Shown here piece after piece: positions 26,331-35,444 of a stretch of 64,000 nt of DNA. The notes beneath the pieces are model-generated. The model had not been told where the DNA came from. It was given only the letters and a program-made list of their open reading frames with translations, and ran no database searches. The stretch is from Caballeronia sp031450805 (GTDB taxonomy: Bacteria; Pseudomonadota; Gammaproteobacteria; Burkholderiales; Burkholderiaceae). A program made the translations under genes and the position numbers. Within the stretch, counting starts at the first letter, position 1; each line of letters starts with the position of its first letter. The stretch covers positions 2,542,001 to 2,606,000 of the forward strand of contig NZ_JARTVY010000001.1 of assembly GCF_031450805.1 (NCBI RefSeq), given 5' to 3'.

Positions 26331-26876
26331 ATGCGTGCACTGGATTATCAAACCGCGTTTCATCTCGCGCCCGTCGGCCTCGTGCTATCGCGGGAGCGCA
26401 TCATCGAGGACTGCAACGAGCAAGTCTGCGCGATCTTCGGATCCGCACGGGAAGCGCTCATCGGCAAGTCGTTCGAGGTGCTGTATCCGACGCCCGACGA
26501 ATTCGCGCGCATCGGCGAACGCATCGCCGCGCATATCGTGGATCGCGGCACGTATGGCGACGATCGCATCATGAAGCGTTCGAACGGGGAACTGTTCTGG
26601 TGCCACGTGACCGGCCGCGCGCTGGACCGCGCCGCGCCCCATGCGGCCGGCGTGTGGACTTTCGAGGACCTGAGCGCGACACGGCGCGTCGCGATCGAAC
26701 TGACGCCGCGCGAGCGGGAAATCGCCGCGCAGCTGGTGACGGGCAAGACGAGCAAGCAAATTGGCCGCGTGCTCGATATCAGCCCGCGCACGGTCGATAT
26801 CTACCGCGCGCGGCTCATGCGCAAATACGACACGGGCAACGCGACGGAACTGCTGCAGCGGCTGCTCGGCAACTGA
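26331..26876 (+). CDS. PAS-LuxR transcriptional regulator
   Basis: This 181-residue protein pairs an N-terminal PAS domain (about 5-115; LSRERIIEDCNEQVCAIFG is the PAS core) with a C-terminal LuxR/GerE HTH (about 120-178; LTPREREIAAQLVTGKTSK). There is no receiver domain with a phosphoacceptor Asp, so it is not a classical response regulator; the PAS pocket may sense a small ligand directly. The divergent position against scoA, 186 bases away, makes scoAB its likely target (inference). Confidence 0.88.
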   Translation: MRALDYQTAFHLAPVGLVLSRERIIEDCNEQVCAIFGSAREALIGKSFEVLYPTPDEFARIGERIAAHIVDRGTYGDDRIMKRSNGELFWCHVTGRALDRAAPHAAGVWTFEDLSATRRVAIELTPREREIAAQLVTGKTSKQIGRVLDISPRTVDIYRARLMRKYDTGNATELLQRLLGN

Positions 26877-26879
26877 AGC

Positions 26880-27326
<447 letters not shown>

Positions 27327-27400
27327 CAGTTGATGTTTCCAGTGTCAGGAGGGGCGTCGCGCCGCGGCACCGGAGAATAAGAAGCCGTGCACCCGGCGCG

Positions 27401-28174
27401 TCAGAGCGAGAATCCGTCGTCCGCCGATATCACGGAGCCGTTCATGAACTGCGATTCGTCCGCCGCGAGCAGCAGCAGCAGCCCGTCGAGGTCCTCGGGC
27501 GAGCCGACGCGGCGGCGCGGCAGCATCGAAACGAGGCGCTGCCCCTGTTCGGTTTTCCAGTGATGATGGTTGATCTCGGTATCGATATAACCCGGGCAGA
27601 TCGCGTTCACGTTGATGCCGTGGCGGCCCCATTCGAGCGCCATCGCCTTGGTCATCTGCACGACGGCGGCCTTGCTCATGGAATAGAGGCCGATCTGCGG
27701 AAACGCGCGCAGGCCCGCCACCGACGCGACATTGATGATCCGGTAAGCCGGCTTGGCGGCGCCGTTGCCGCGCATGATCATGCGCTTGGCCACTTCCTGC
27801 GCGACGAAAAACGCGCCGCGCACGTTGGTGCCGAATACGAATTCGAAGTCGGCGGGCGTGGCCTCCGTCAGCTTTTGCGTGGTCGAGACGCCCGAGTTAT
27901 TGACGAGAATGTCGATGGTACCGGCTTCCGTCTCGGCGTGCGCAACCGCCGACTTCACGCTCTGGTAATCGGTGACATCGAGCGCGACGACATGCGCCGC
28001 GCCGCCCGACGCCTCGATTTCCGCGCGCAGTTCCTTGAGGCGCTCCGTGCGGCGGCTGGCGAGCACGACTTTCGCTCCCGCCTGCGACAACACCTGTGCG
28101 AAACGCTTTCCGAGTCCACTGGACGCGCCGGTGATCAGCGCGACCTTGCCTTCCAGGTTGATCGAACGGCCCAT
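27401..28174 (-). CDS. SDR-family oxidoreductase
   Basis: A 257-residue classical short-chain dehydrogenase: nucleotide motif TGASSGLG at 15-22, NNSG near 92-95, the catalytic Ser in INVASVAG and YSMSK (Tyr/Lys near 165/169), then the PGYIDTEIN substrate-loop region. An Arg pair after the second strand (ASRRTERL) favours NADP(H). It is often annotated as acetoacetyl-CoA reductase-like or 3-oxoacyl reductase-like, but the substrate is not determinable. AAGGACA precedes the ATG. Confidence 0.92.
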   Translation of the reverse strand: MGRSINLEGKVALITGASSGLGKRFAQVLSQAGAKVVLASRRTERLKELRAEIEASGGAAHVVALDVTDYQSVKSAVAHAETEAGTIDILVNNSGVSTTQKLTEATPADFEFVFGTNVRGAFFVAQEVAKRMIMRGNGAAKPAYRIINVASVAGLRAFPQIGLYSMSKAAVVQMTKAMALEWGRHGINVNAICPGYIDTEINHHHWKTEQGQRLVSMLPRRRVGSPEDLDGLLLLLAADESQFMNGSVISADDGFSL

Positions 28175-28387
28175 TGTCCTTCCTTGTTGTACGGTTGGTT
28201 CAGCCTCGGCGATTGCGCCGTCAGCCCGATTTGCGACGCCGCGGCACTTCGCGCAGATACCAATACCACGGCATCACGCAAAATAGTACGATCGTGCCAA
28301 ATGAGTGACCTTCGGTTGCAGCCCGCCTGACGTTCGCTGACAATACGCGATCTTGAGAGGCCATTCTAACGGTAGAGAGGAGCATTG

Positions 28388-30061
28388 ATGACCCCGGCGA
28401 GCCTTATCGAGCAGTACGGTCCCCGCGAATCGATGGAATACGACGTCGTGATCGTCGGCGGCGGGCCAGCCGGTTTGTCGGCTGCCATTCGCCTGAAGCA
28501 ACTGGCCGAGGAGCGCGGCGTCGAGATCGGCGTCTGCGTGCTGGAAAAAGGCTCGGAGATCGGCGCGCACATTCTGTCGGGCGCCGTCGTGGACCCGCGC
28601 GGCCTGTCGGAACTGATTCCCGACTGGAAGGAAAAAGGCGCGCCGCTCGACGTCGAAGTGACCGAAGACCGCTTCCTGTTCCTGTCGCCGACCGGCGCGA
28701 AGCAGGTGCCCAACTGGCTGCTTCCCGACAACTTCAAGAATCACGGCAATTACGTCGTCAGCCTCGGCAACGTCACGCGCTGGCTGGGACAACAGGCGGA
28801 AGCGCTCGGCGTCGAGATTTTCCCCGGCTTCCCGGCAGCCGAAGTGCTGTATGGCGACGACGGCGCGGTGAAAGGCGTCATCACCGGAAACATGGGCGTC
28901 GGCAAGGACGGCGAGCCGACCGAAAACTTCCAGCTCGGCATGGAGCTGCACGCGAAATACACGATCTTCTGCGAGGGCGCGCGCGGGCATCTCGGCCGTC
29001 AGCTGATGGAGAAGTTCAGGCTGAATCAGAACGCCGATCCGCAGGTGTACGGCATCGGCATCAAGGAGCTCTGGGAGATCGACCCGGTCAAGCACAAGCC
29101 GGGGCTCGTGATCCACACGGCCGGCTGGCCGCTCGATCCCGACACGTACGGCGGCTCGTTTCTCTACCACATGGACAACAACCAGGTGGTGGTCGGCTTC
29201 GTCGTGGGGCTGGGCTATTCGAATCCGTATCTTTCGCCGTTCGAAGAGTTCCAGCGATACAAGACGCATCCGTCGATCCGCGCGTTCCTCGAAGGCGGCA
29301 AGCGCATCTCCTACGGCGCGCGCGCGATCACCGCGGGCGGGCTGATGTCGCTGCCGAAGCTCGTGTTTCCGGGTGGCGCGCTTGCGGGCGACGACGCCGG
29401 TTTCCTGAATGCATCGCGCATCAAGGGCAGTCATGGCGCGATCAAGTCCGGCAAGATGGCCGCCGAAGCTGCGTTCGATGCCGTCCAGGCCGGCCGTCAG
29501 GGCGACGAGCTCACCGCTTACCCGGAAGCCTTCGACAGTTCGTGGCTCAAGACCGAACTCTATCGCGCGCGCAACTTCAAGCAGTGGATGAGCAAGGGCC
29601 TGTATCTCGGCACCTTCATGGTCGGCCTGGAGCAGAAAGTGATGGGCGGCAACGTGCCGTGGACGCTGCATCACCAGCATCGAGATCACGAGATGCTCAG
29701 GCCCGCGTCACAATGCAAGCCGATCCTCTATCCGAAGCCGGACGGCAAGCTCACGTTCGATCGTCTCTCGTCCGTGTTCATCTCGAACACGAATCACGAA
29801 GAGAATCAGCCCGCGCATCTCACGCTGAAAGATCCGAGCGTGCCCGTCAACGTCAATCTGCGCACGTATGCCGGCCCGGAAGCACGATACTGTCCGGCAG
29901 CCGTCTACGAGTTCGTGAAGGCGGACGACGGCGGCGAGCGTCTGCAGATCAACGCGCAGAACTGCGTGCACTGCAAGACCTGCGATATCAAGGACCCGAC
30001 TCAGAACATCGTCTGGGTGACGCCTGAAGGCGGCGGCGGGCCGAACTATCCGAACATGTAA
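28388..30061 (+). CDS. Electron transfer flavoprotein-ubiquinone oxidoreductase
   Basis: ETF-QO passes electrons from acyl-CoA dehydrogenases, through ETF, to ubiquinone at the inner membrane. The 557-residue product has an FAD Rossmann motif VGGGPAGLSAA at about 23-33, a long central FAD/quinone region with the membrane-surface segment, and a C-terminal 4Fe-4S ferredoxin-like domain: Cys in YCPAAVYEF near 500 and CVHCKTCDIKDPTQN near 525-540. The ATG at 28388, with AGGAG 5 bases upstream, is preferred to the TTG one codon earlier. Monocistronic, ended by a terminator shared with aroC. Confidence 0.96.
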   Translation: MTPASLIEQYGPRESMEYDVVIVGGGPAGLSAAIRLKQLAEERGVEIGVCVLEKGSEIGAHILSGAVVDPRGLSELIPDWKEKGAPLDVEVTEDRFLFLSPTGAKQVPNWLLPDNFKNHGNYVVSLGNVTRWLGQQAEALGVEIFPGFPAAEVLYGDDGAVKGVITGNMGVGKDGEPTENFQLGMELHAKYTIFCEGARGHLGRQLMEKFRLNQNADPQVYGIGIKELWEIDPVKHKPGLVIHTAGWPLDPDTYGGSFLYHMDNNQVVVGFVVGLGYSNPYLSPFEEFQRYKTHPSIRAFLEGGKRISYGARAITAGGLMSLPKLVFPGGALAGDDAGFLNASRIKGSHGAIKSGKMAAEAAFDAVQAGRQGDELTAYPEAFDSSWLKTELYRARNFKQWMSKGLYLGTFMVGLEQKVMGGNVPWTLHHQHRDHEMLRPASQCKPILYPKPDGKLTFDRLSSVFISNTNHEENQPAHLTLKDPSVPVNVNLRTYAGPEARYCPAAVYEFVKADDGGERLQINAQNCVHCKTCDIKDPTQNIVWVTPEGGGGPNYPNM

Positions 30062-30066
30062 ACGAT

Positions 30067-30099
30067 AAAGGGCGCCGGTCGATCAGACCCGCGCCCTTT
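30067..30099. terminator. Bidirectional terminator between ETF-QO and aroC
   Basis: 9-bp outer stem AAAGGGCGC/GCGCCCTTT (30067-30075 with 30091-30099), one mismatch, then a 4-bp inner stem around a 5-nt loop. T-rich sequence follows on the plus strand, A-rich precedes. It lies between convergent genes. Confidence 0.88.
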
Positions 30100-30110
30100 C
30101 TTTTTCTGGC

Positions 30111-31217
30111 TTACTTGCCCGGGGCGTGCGCCGCAATCTTGGGCGTGCCGACGACCACATCGCCGCATTGCGCGCGATGCCGCAGTGCGTGATCCATCAG
30201 CACCAGCGCGAGCAGCGCTTCGGCGATAGGCGTCGCGCGAATGCCGACGCACGGATCGTGGCGACCGAAGGTTTCGACGGTCGCGCTCGCGCCCGCCTTG
30301 TCGATGGAATGGCGCGGCGTGCGGATGCTCGATGTCGGCTTGATGGCCAGCGACACCGTGATGTCCTGCCCGCTCGAAATACCGCCGAGGATGCCGCCCG
30401 CGTTGTTGGTGGCGAAGCCTTCGGGCGTCATCTCGTCGCCGTGCTGCGAGCCCCGTTGCGCGACGCTCGCGAAGCCCGCGCCGATCTCGACACCCTTCAC
30501 CGCATTGATGCCCATCATCGCGTGGGCGATGTCGGCGTCGAGACGATCGTAAAGCGGCTCGCCCAGACCGACCGGCACGCCGCTCGCGGCCACCTCGATG
30601 CGTGCGCCGACCGAATCGCCATCGCGGCGCAGGGCGTCCATGTACGCTTCGAGTTCCGGCACGACATCGGCATTGGGCGCGAAGAAAGGATTCTCGGGCA
30701 CGTGCCGCCAGTCGACGAACGGAATGGGAACTTCGCCGAGCGCACTCATGTAACCGCGCGTCTCGATGCCGAACTTCTCGCGCAGCCACTTCTTCGCAAC
30801 TGCGCCCGCCGCGACCGTGGGCGCAGTCAGCCGCGCCGATGACCGTCCGCCGCCGCGATAATCGCGCACGCCGTACTTCTGCCAGTAGGTGTAATCCGCG
30901 TGACCGGGACGGAACGTCTCGACGATATTCCCGTAGTCCTTGCTGCGTTGATCGGTGTTTCTGATCAGGAGCGCGATGGGCGTACCCGTCGTCACGCCTT
31001 CGAACACGCCCGACAGAATCTCGACCTGATCCGGTTCCTGCCGCTGCGTCACGTGCCGCGACGTGCCCGGACGACGGCGATCGAGTTCGATCTGAATGTC
31101 GGCCTCGGTGAGCGCCATGCCCGGCGGGCAGCCGTCGATCACGCAGCCGATCGCCGGACCATGTGACTCGCCGAAATTCGTGACGGTAAAGAGCGTGCCA
31201 AGGGTATTGCCGGACAT
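30111..31217 (-). CDS. aroC: Chorismate synthase
   Basis: AroC converts EPSP to chorismate with reduced FMN, the last step of the shikimate pathway. The 368-residue product starts MSGNTLGTLFTVTNFGESHG, the first family signature, and contains GHADYTYWQKYGVRDYRGGGRSSAR (second region, 105-130) and the C-terminal RHDPCVGIRATPIAEA signature. It lies 57 bases downstream of the LplT-PlsC fusion gene on the same strand, an arrangement common in Burkholderiaceae. Confidence 0.97.
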   Translation of the reverse strand: MSGNTLGTLFTVTNFGESHGPAIGCVIDGCPPGMALTEADIQIELDRRRPGTSRHVTQRQEPDQVEILSGVFEGVTTGTPIALLIRNTDQRSKDYGNIVETFRPGHADYTYWQKYGVRDYRGGGRSSARLTAPTVAAGAVAKKWLREKFGIETRGYMSALGEVPIPFVDWRHVPENPFFAPNADVVPELEAYMDALRRDGDSVGARIEVAASGVPVGLGEPLYDRLDADIAHAMMGINAVKGVEIGAGFASVAQRGSQHGDEMTPEGFATNNAGGILGGISSGQDITVSLAIKPTSSIRTPRHSIDKAGASATVETFGRHDPCVGIRATPIAEALLALVLMDHALRHRAQCGDVVVGTPKIAAHAPGK

Positions 31218-31274
31218 GAGCGTCGACCTGAGAGGAGTGTCGGGGAGACCGCTATTATGCCAGCGGCCCCGGTT

Positions 31275-33227
31275 TCATCGCCTCGCTCCGCGCAGTTCGG
31301 ACACCCGTTCCTGCAGATGCTGCGGCGTGGCTTCCGCGGGCGAAATCGGCTCGCCGACGGCCAGCGTCAGCCGGGTCATCACGCCGCGCTTGACCGGGCG
31401 CGGCCAACGGGCGTCCTCGTGACGCGAGAACACGCTGCCCCATAGTCCGCGAAGGGCCATCGGCACGACGGGCGCGGGATGGCGTCGAAGAATCTCCGAG
31501 ACGCCGTGCCGGAACGGATTGATATCGCCGGTGCGCGTGAGCTTGCCTTCGGGAAAGATGCAAACGAGTTCCCCCTCCTCCAGCGCACGCTGACACGCCT
31601 GATACGCGCGTTCCAGCATGTTGGCGTCCTCGTGCGCGGGCGCGATCGGAATTGCCTTGACATGCCGGAACAGCCAGCCGATGAACGGCGTGCGGAAAAT
31701 GCGATGGTCCATCACGAAGCGGATCGGGCGCGGGCTTTCGGCCATGATGACGACGGCATCGACAAAACTTACGTGGTTGCAGACCAGCACCGCCGCGCCT
31801 GCCGATGGGATGCGCGCCGCATCGACGAGCCGGATGCGATAGAACGTGTGCACCAGAATCCACGCCATGAAGCGCAGCAGGAACTCCGGCACCAGCGAAT
31901 AGATATACACGGCGACCACGACATTGAGCAGCGCCGTGACGAGAAAGAGCCCGGGAATGCCGACGCCCATCGAGGTGAGCGCGAGCGCCAGCAGCGCCGA
32001 GGCGATCATGAACGCCGAATTGAGGATGTTGTTCGCCGCGATGATGCGCGCCCGGTGCGTCGGCTGACTGCGCGCCTGGATCAGCGCATAGAGCGGCACG
32101 CTGTAGAAGCCGCCGAACATCGCGAGGAGGAAGAGGTCCGCGAGGATGCGCCAGTGGGGCATCGCGAGCAGGAATTCCCTGACGCCGAGCAGGTGCGACG
32201 CCGGCGCGATGCGATGGCTCGCGAAGAACAGGTCGATCGCAAACACGCTGATGCCGATGGACCCGAGCGGCACCAGCCCGATCTCGACGCGGCGCTTGGA
32301 CAGCCGCTCGCACAACAGCGACCCCGTGCCGATGCCGAGCGAGAACGTCGCGAGCAGGATGGTCACGACATCGGGGTTCGCCGACAGCACGTCCTTCGCG
32401 AAGTTGAAGAACGAGGTAAGAAACGTCGCGCCGACGAACCACAGCCACGAAATGCCGAGCAGGCTCAGGAACACCGTGCGATCCGACCTGGCGAGCCTGA
32501 GATTACGCCAGGTCTCCGAGACCGGATTCCAGTTGATGCGCAAGTCCGGCTGCGCCGCCGCCGACTTCGGCACGAACGCCGACGCGACGCGCCCGACGAC
32601 CGCCAGCGACAGACACGCCACCGAGAGCAGCAGCGCGCCGTGATCGGACGCGCCCGCCGCCGCGCCGCCGATGATCGTGCCGATCAGAATGGCGACGAAC
32701 GTCCCCATCTCGACGAGCCCGTTACCGCCGACGAGTTCCGACGCATGCAGATGCTGCGGCAGATACGCGTACTTGACCGGCCCGAACACGGTCGAATGCA
32801 CGCCCATCAGGAATGTGCAGAGATAAAGCAGCGGCGCGCTATGAAGCAGAAAGCCCGCGCCGCCGATCAGCATCACGACGATCTCGAAGCTCTTCACGAA
32901 GCGCGCGAGCACGGCCTTGTCGTATTTGTCGGCGATCTGCCCGGACGTCGCCGAAAAAAGCACGAAGGGCACGATGAAGATCGCGGAGATGAGGAACGCG
33001 GCAGTCTTCGGGTCGACGCCCGAGAAGCGCGCGGCCTGAAACGTCACGAGCGACGTGAAGCCGACCTTCAAGACGTTGTCGTTCATCGCGCCGAGAAACT
33101 GCGTCCAGAAGAACGGCGCGAAGCGGCGCTCGCGCAGAAGGCCGAACTGGCCCTCACCTTCTTCGTGCGACCGGCGGGAAGCGCGCGCCGCCTGGTCTTG
33201 CGGGGCGTGCAGTGGATTGTCACTCAT
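31275..33227 (-). CDS. MFS transporter fused to a 1-acylglycerol-3-phosphate acyltransferase (LplT-PlsC type)
   Basis: A 650-residue two-domain inner-membrane protein. Residues about 30-430 form a 12-helix MFS transporter like LplT (FFWTQFLGAMNDNVLKVGF near 39-57 is the LplT-type first helix), which flips lysophospholipids inward. Residues about 460-650 are a PlsC/LPLAT acyltransferase with the HX4D motif NHVSFVD (His485, Asp490) and FPEGKLTRTG near 558-567. E. coli encodes these jobs separately as LplT and Aas; here import and re-acylation are in one chain. The Aas-type acyl-ACP synthetase domain is absent. Confidence 0.93.
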   Translation of the reverse strand: MSDNPLHAPQDQAARASRRSHEEGEGQFGLLRERRFAPFFWTQFLGAMNDNVLKVGFTSLVTFQAARFSGVDPKTAAFLISAIFIVPFVLFSATSGQIADKYDKAVLARFVKSFEIVVMLIGGAGFLLHSAPLLYLCTFLMGVHSTVFGPVKYAYLPQHLHASELVGGNGLVEMGTFVAILIGTIIGGAAAGASDHGALLLSVACLSLAVVGRVASAFVPKSAAAQPDLRINWNPVSETWRNLRLARSDRTVFLSLLGISWLWFVGATFLTSFFNFAKDVLSANPDVVTILLATFSLGIGTGSLLCERLSKRRVEIGLVPLGSIGISVFAIDLFFASHRIAPASHLLGVREFLLAMPHWRILADLFLLAMFGGFYSVPLYALIQARSQPTHRARIIAANNILNSAFMIASALLALALTSMGVGIPGLFLVTALLNVVVAVYIYSLVPEFLLRFMAWILVHTFYRIRLVDAARIPSAGAAVLVCNHVSFVDAVVIMAESPRPIRFVMDHRIFRTPFIGWLFRHVKAIPIAPAHEDANMLERAYQACQRALEEGELVCIFPEGKLTRTGDINPFRHGVSEILRRHPAPVVPMALRGLWGSVFSRHEDARWPRPVKRGVMTRLTLAVGEPISPAEATPQHLQERVSELRGARR

Positions 33228-33352
33228 GAATGTCGATGCGGTTGATCCGGCGTTGATCGCCAGCGCGATCGAATCCGGATGGTCATGAAATGAGATTGCG
33301 AAGAAAAGACCGCAAGGTCGAATGTGTCTTTATGTGTCCTGGCTGCGGACGA

Positions 33353-33379
33353 AAAAAAGCGCGCCGCTCGGGCGCGCTG
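33353..33379 (-). terminator. Terminator of the CBS-domain gene
   Basis: 8-bp stem AGCGCGCC/GGCGCGCT (33359-33366 with 33372-33379), followed on the minus strand by 7 T. It lies 52 bases past the CBS gene stop codon. The stretch 33228-33352 to the MFS-PlsC start shows no gene. Confidence 0.88.
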
Positions 33380-33431
33380 CACGTTGCCGGTTCGGGCATC
33401 GCTCAAATCGCTTGAAGGACGCCCTGGCGTT

Positions 33432-33884
33432 TCAGCGAGCGTCCTGCTGCTCTTCCGGCCAGTCGCGGATATACGCCTTCAGCATGCGATTTTCGAACCC
33501 CTGCTCCTCGACGACAGCCCGCGCCACGTCATAAAAGGAAATCACGCCCATGAGCGCGCGGTTTTCCATGACCGGCAAGTAGCGAACGTGATGCTCGAGC
33601 ATCATGCGGCGGACTTCGTTCACGTCCGTTTCCGGCGTGCAGGTAAGCGGATGATCGTCCATGACCTTGCGGATGGTCGTGGTGCCGACGCCGCCGCCGT
33701 TGTCGCGCAGCGTCAGGATGATCTCGCGGAATGTCAGCATGCCGACGAGATCGCCATATTCCATGACGACGAGCGAGCCGATGTCGTGCGCGGCCATGAC
33801 GTTGATCGCGTCGGAGAGCGGCGTATCGGGCGTAACGGTGAATAGCGCGTTGCCCTTCACCTTCAGAATGTCGCTGACTCGCAT
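33432..33884 (-). CDS. CBS-domain pair protein
   Basis: A 150-residue stand-alone Bateman module with two CBS domains (about 8-65 and 75-132); the second ends VISFYDVARAVVEEQ. Such proteins bind adenine nucleotides or related ligands and regulate partner enzymes or transporters. The ATG at 33884 has AAGGAG 6 bases upstream, a strong start; the open frame upstream to 34637 lies antisense to the next gene. No fused catalytic domain, and the partner is unknown. Confidence 0.92.
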   Translation of the reverse strand: MRVSDILKVKGNALFTVTPDTPLSDAINVMAAHDIGSLVVMEYGDLVGMLTFREIILTLRDNGGGVGTTTIRKVMDDHPLTCTPETDVNEVRRMMLEHHVRYLPVMENRALMGVISFYDVARAVVEEQGFENRMLKAYIRDWPEEQQDAR

Positions 33885-34064
33885 CACTTTCTCCTTGCGA
33901 AATGCCTGTCCGAATGCCAAAGCGTTTGTGAAACCATGGGTCGATGCTATCGGAAAGGCCCGCAAAAGGAAAGCAAGGCAAGCCGGCATTGGCCTTTCGG
34001 ATAAGGCTCTGCAGCCGGGCGCGCGCGTTCGCCCTAGTTCGCGCGCGCAAAGCCCGATGCTACG

Positions 34065-35444
34065 ATGACCGACCCCCATTCCGCCGGACGCCAGGCGCTC
34101 CGGCCGACGACGATGCCAGCCAACCGTTTTGATACGCTCGCGCTGCATGCGGGCGCAGCGCCCGACCCCGCCACCGGCGCCCGGGCGACGCCGATCTATC
34201 AGACCACCTCGTTCACTTTCCGCGACACCGACCACGCCGCCGCGCTCTTCAACATGGAGCGCTCGGGCCACGTCTACTCGCGCATTTCGAACCCGACGGT
34301 GGCCGTGTTCGAGGAGCGCGTCGCGGCGCTGGAAGGCGGCGTCGGCGCGATCGGGACCGCGAGCGGTCAGGCGGCGCTGCATCTGGCGATCGCGACGCTG
34401 ATGGGCGCGGGATCGCATGTCGTCGCGTCGAGCGCGCTCTACGGCGGCTCGCACAACCTGCTGCACTACACGCTGCGGCGCTTCGGCATCGAAACGACCT
34501 TCGTGCCGCCGCACGACCTCGACGCGTGGCGCGCGGCGGCGCGGCCGAACACCCGGCTCTTCTTCGGCGAGACGCTCGGCAATCCCGGCCTCGACGTGCT
34601 CGACATCGCGGGCGTCGCCGAGATCGCGCACGCGCACGCCGCGCCTTTACTCGTCGATTCGACCTTCGCGACGCCCTATCTGCTGCGCCCGTTCGAGCAT
34701 GGCGCGGACCTCGTCTATCACTCCGCGACGAAGTTTCTCGGCGGTCACGGCACGACCATCGGCGGCGTGCTCGCGGATGGCGGCACATTCGATTTCGCGG
34801 CGAGCGGCCGCTTTCCCGAATTCACCGAGCCTTACGACGGCTTCCACGGCATGGTGTTCGCCGAAGAAAGCACGGTCGCGCCGTTCCTCTTGCGCGCCCG
34901 CCGCGAGGGCCTGCGCGACTTCGGCGCGTGCCTGCATCCGCAGGCTGCGTGGCAACTGCTTCAGGGCATCGAAACCTTGCCGTTGCGCATGGACCGGCAT
35001 GTCGCGAATACGCGCAAGGTGATCGACTTCCTGCTCGGCTCGCCGGCGGTCGAGGGCGTGGCTTATCCCGAACTGCCGACGCATCGCGATCACGCGCTTG
35101 CCCGGCGTCTGTTGCCGCGCGGCGCAGGCGCGGTGTTCAGCTTCGATCTGCGCGGCGGGGTGCCGGCGGCGCGCCGGTTCATCGAATCGCTGACGCTGTT
35201 TTCGCATCTGGCGAACGTCGGCGATGCGCGCTCGCTCGTGATTCATCCCGCTTCCACGACACATTTCCGCATGGACGCCGCCGCGCTGGCTGCGGCGGGC
35301 ATCGGGCCGGGACGGATCCGGTTGTCGATCGGGCTCGAGGATCCGGACGATCTCATCGACGATCTGAAACGCGGCCTCAAAGCGGCGCAAAAAGCCGTCG
35401 AGACCGGCGATTCCAACCCCGCACCGCTCGGGAGCCGCGCATGA
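34065..35444 (+). CDS. Cys/Met-metabolism PLP enzyme, O-acetylhomoserine sulfhydrylase-like (MetY type)
   Basis: A 459-residue fold-type I PLP enzyme of the cystathionine gamma-synthase family: LHAGAAPDPATGARATPIYQ near 27-46, YSRISNPT near 71-78, ASGQAAL near 99-105 and the PLP lysine in SATKFLGGHGT (Lys223). Length and the long GGTFDFAASGRFPEF loop are typical of O-acetylhomoserine (thiol)-lyases, which use sulfide to make homocysteine. Two starts are possible, 34065 and 34113 (MPANRFDTLALHAG), neither with a clear SD. The stop codon overlaps the next ATG by 4 bases. Confidence 0.9.
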   Translation: MTDPHSAGRQALRPTTMPANRFDTLALHAGAAPDPATGARATPIYQTTSFTFRDTDHAAALFNMERSGHVYSRISNPTVAVFEERVAALEGGVGAIGTASGQAALHLAIATLMGAGSHVVASSALYGGSHNLLHYTLRRFGIETTFVPPHDLDAWRAAARPNTRLFFGETLGNPGLDVLDIAGVAEIAHAHAAPLLVDSTFATPYLLRPFEHGADLVYHSATKFLGGHGTTIGGVLADGGTFDFAASGRFPEFTEPYDGFHGMVFAEESTVAPFLLRARREGLRDFGACLHPQAAWQLLQGIETLPLRMDRHVANTRKVIDFLLGSPAVEGVAYPELPTHRDHALARRLLPRGAGAVFSFDLRGGVPAARRFIESLTLFSHLANVGDARSLVIHPASTTHFRMDAAALAAAGIGPGRIRLSIGLEDPDDLIDDLKRGLKAAQKAVETGDSNPAPLGSRA

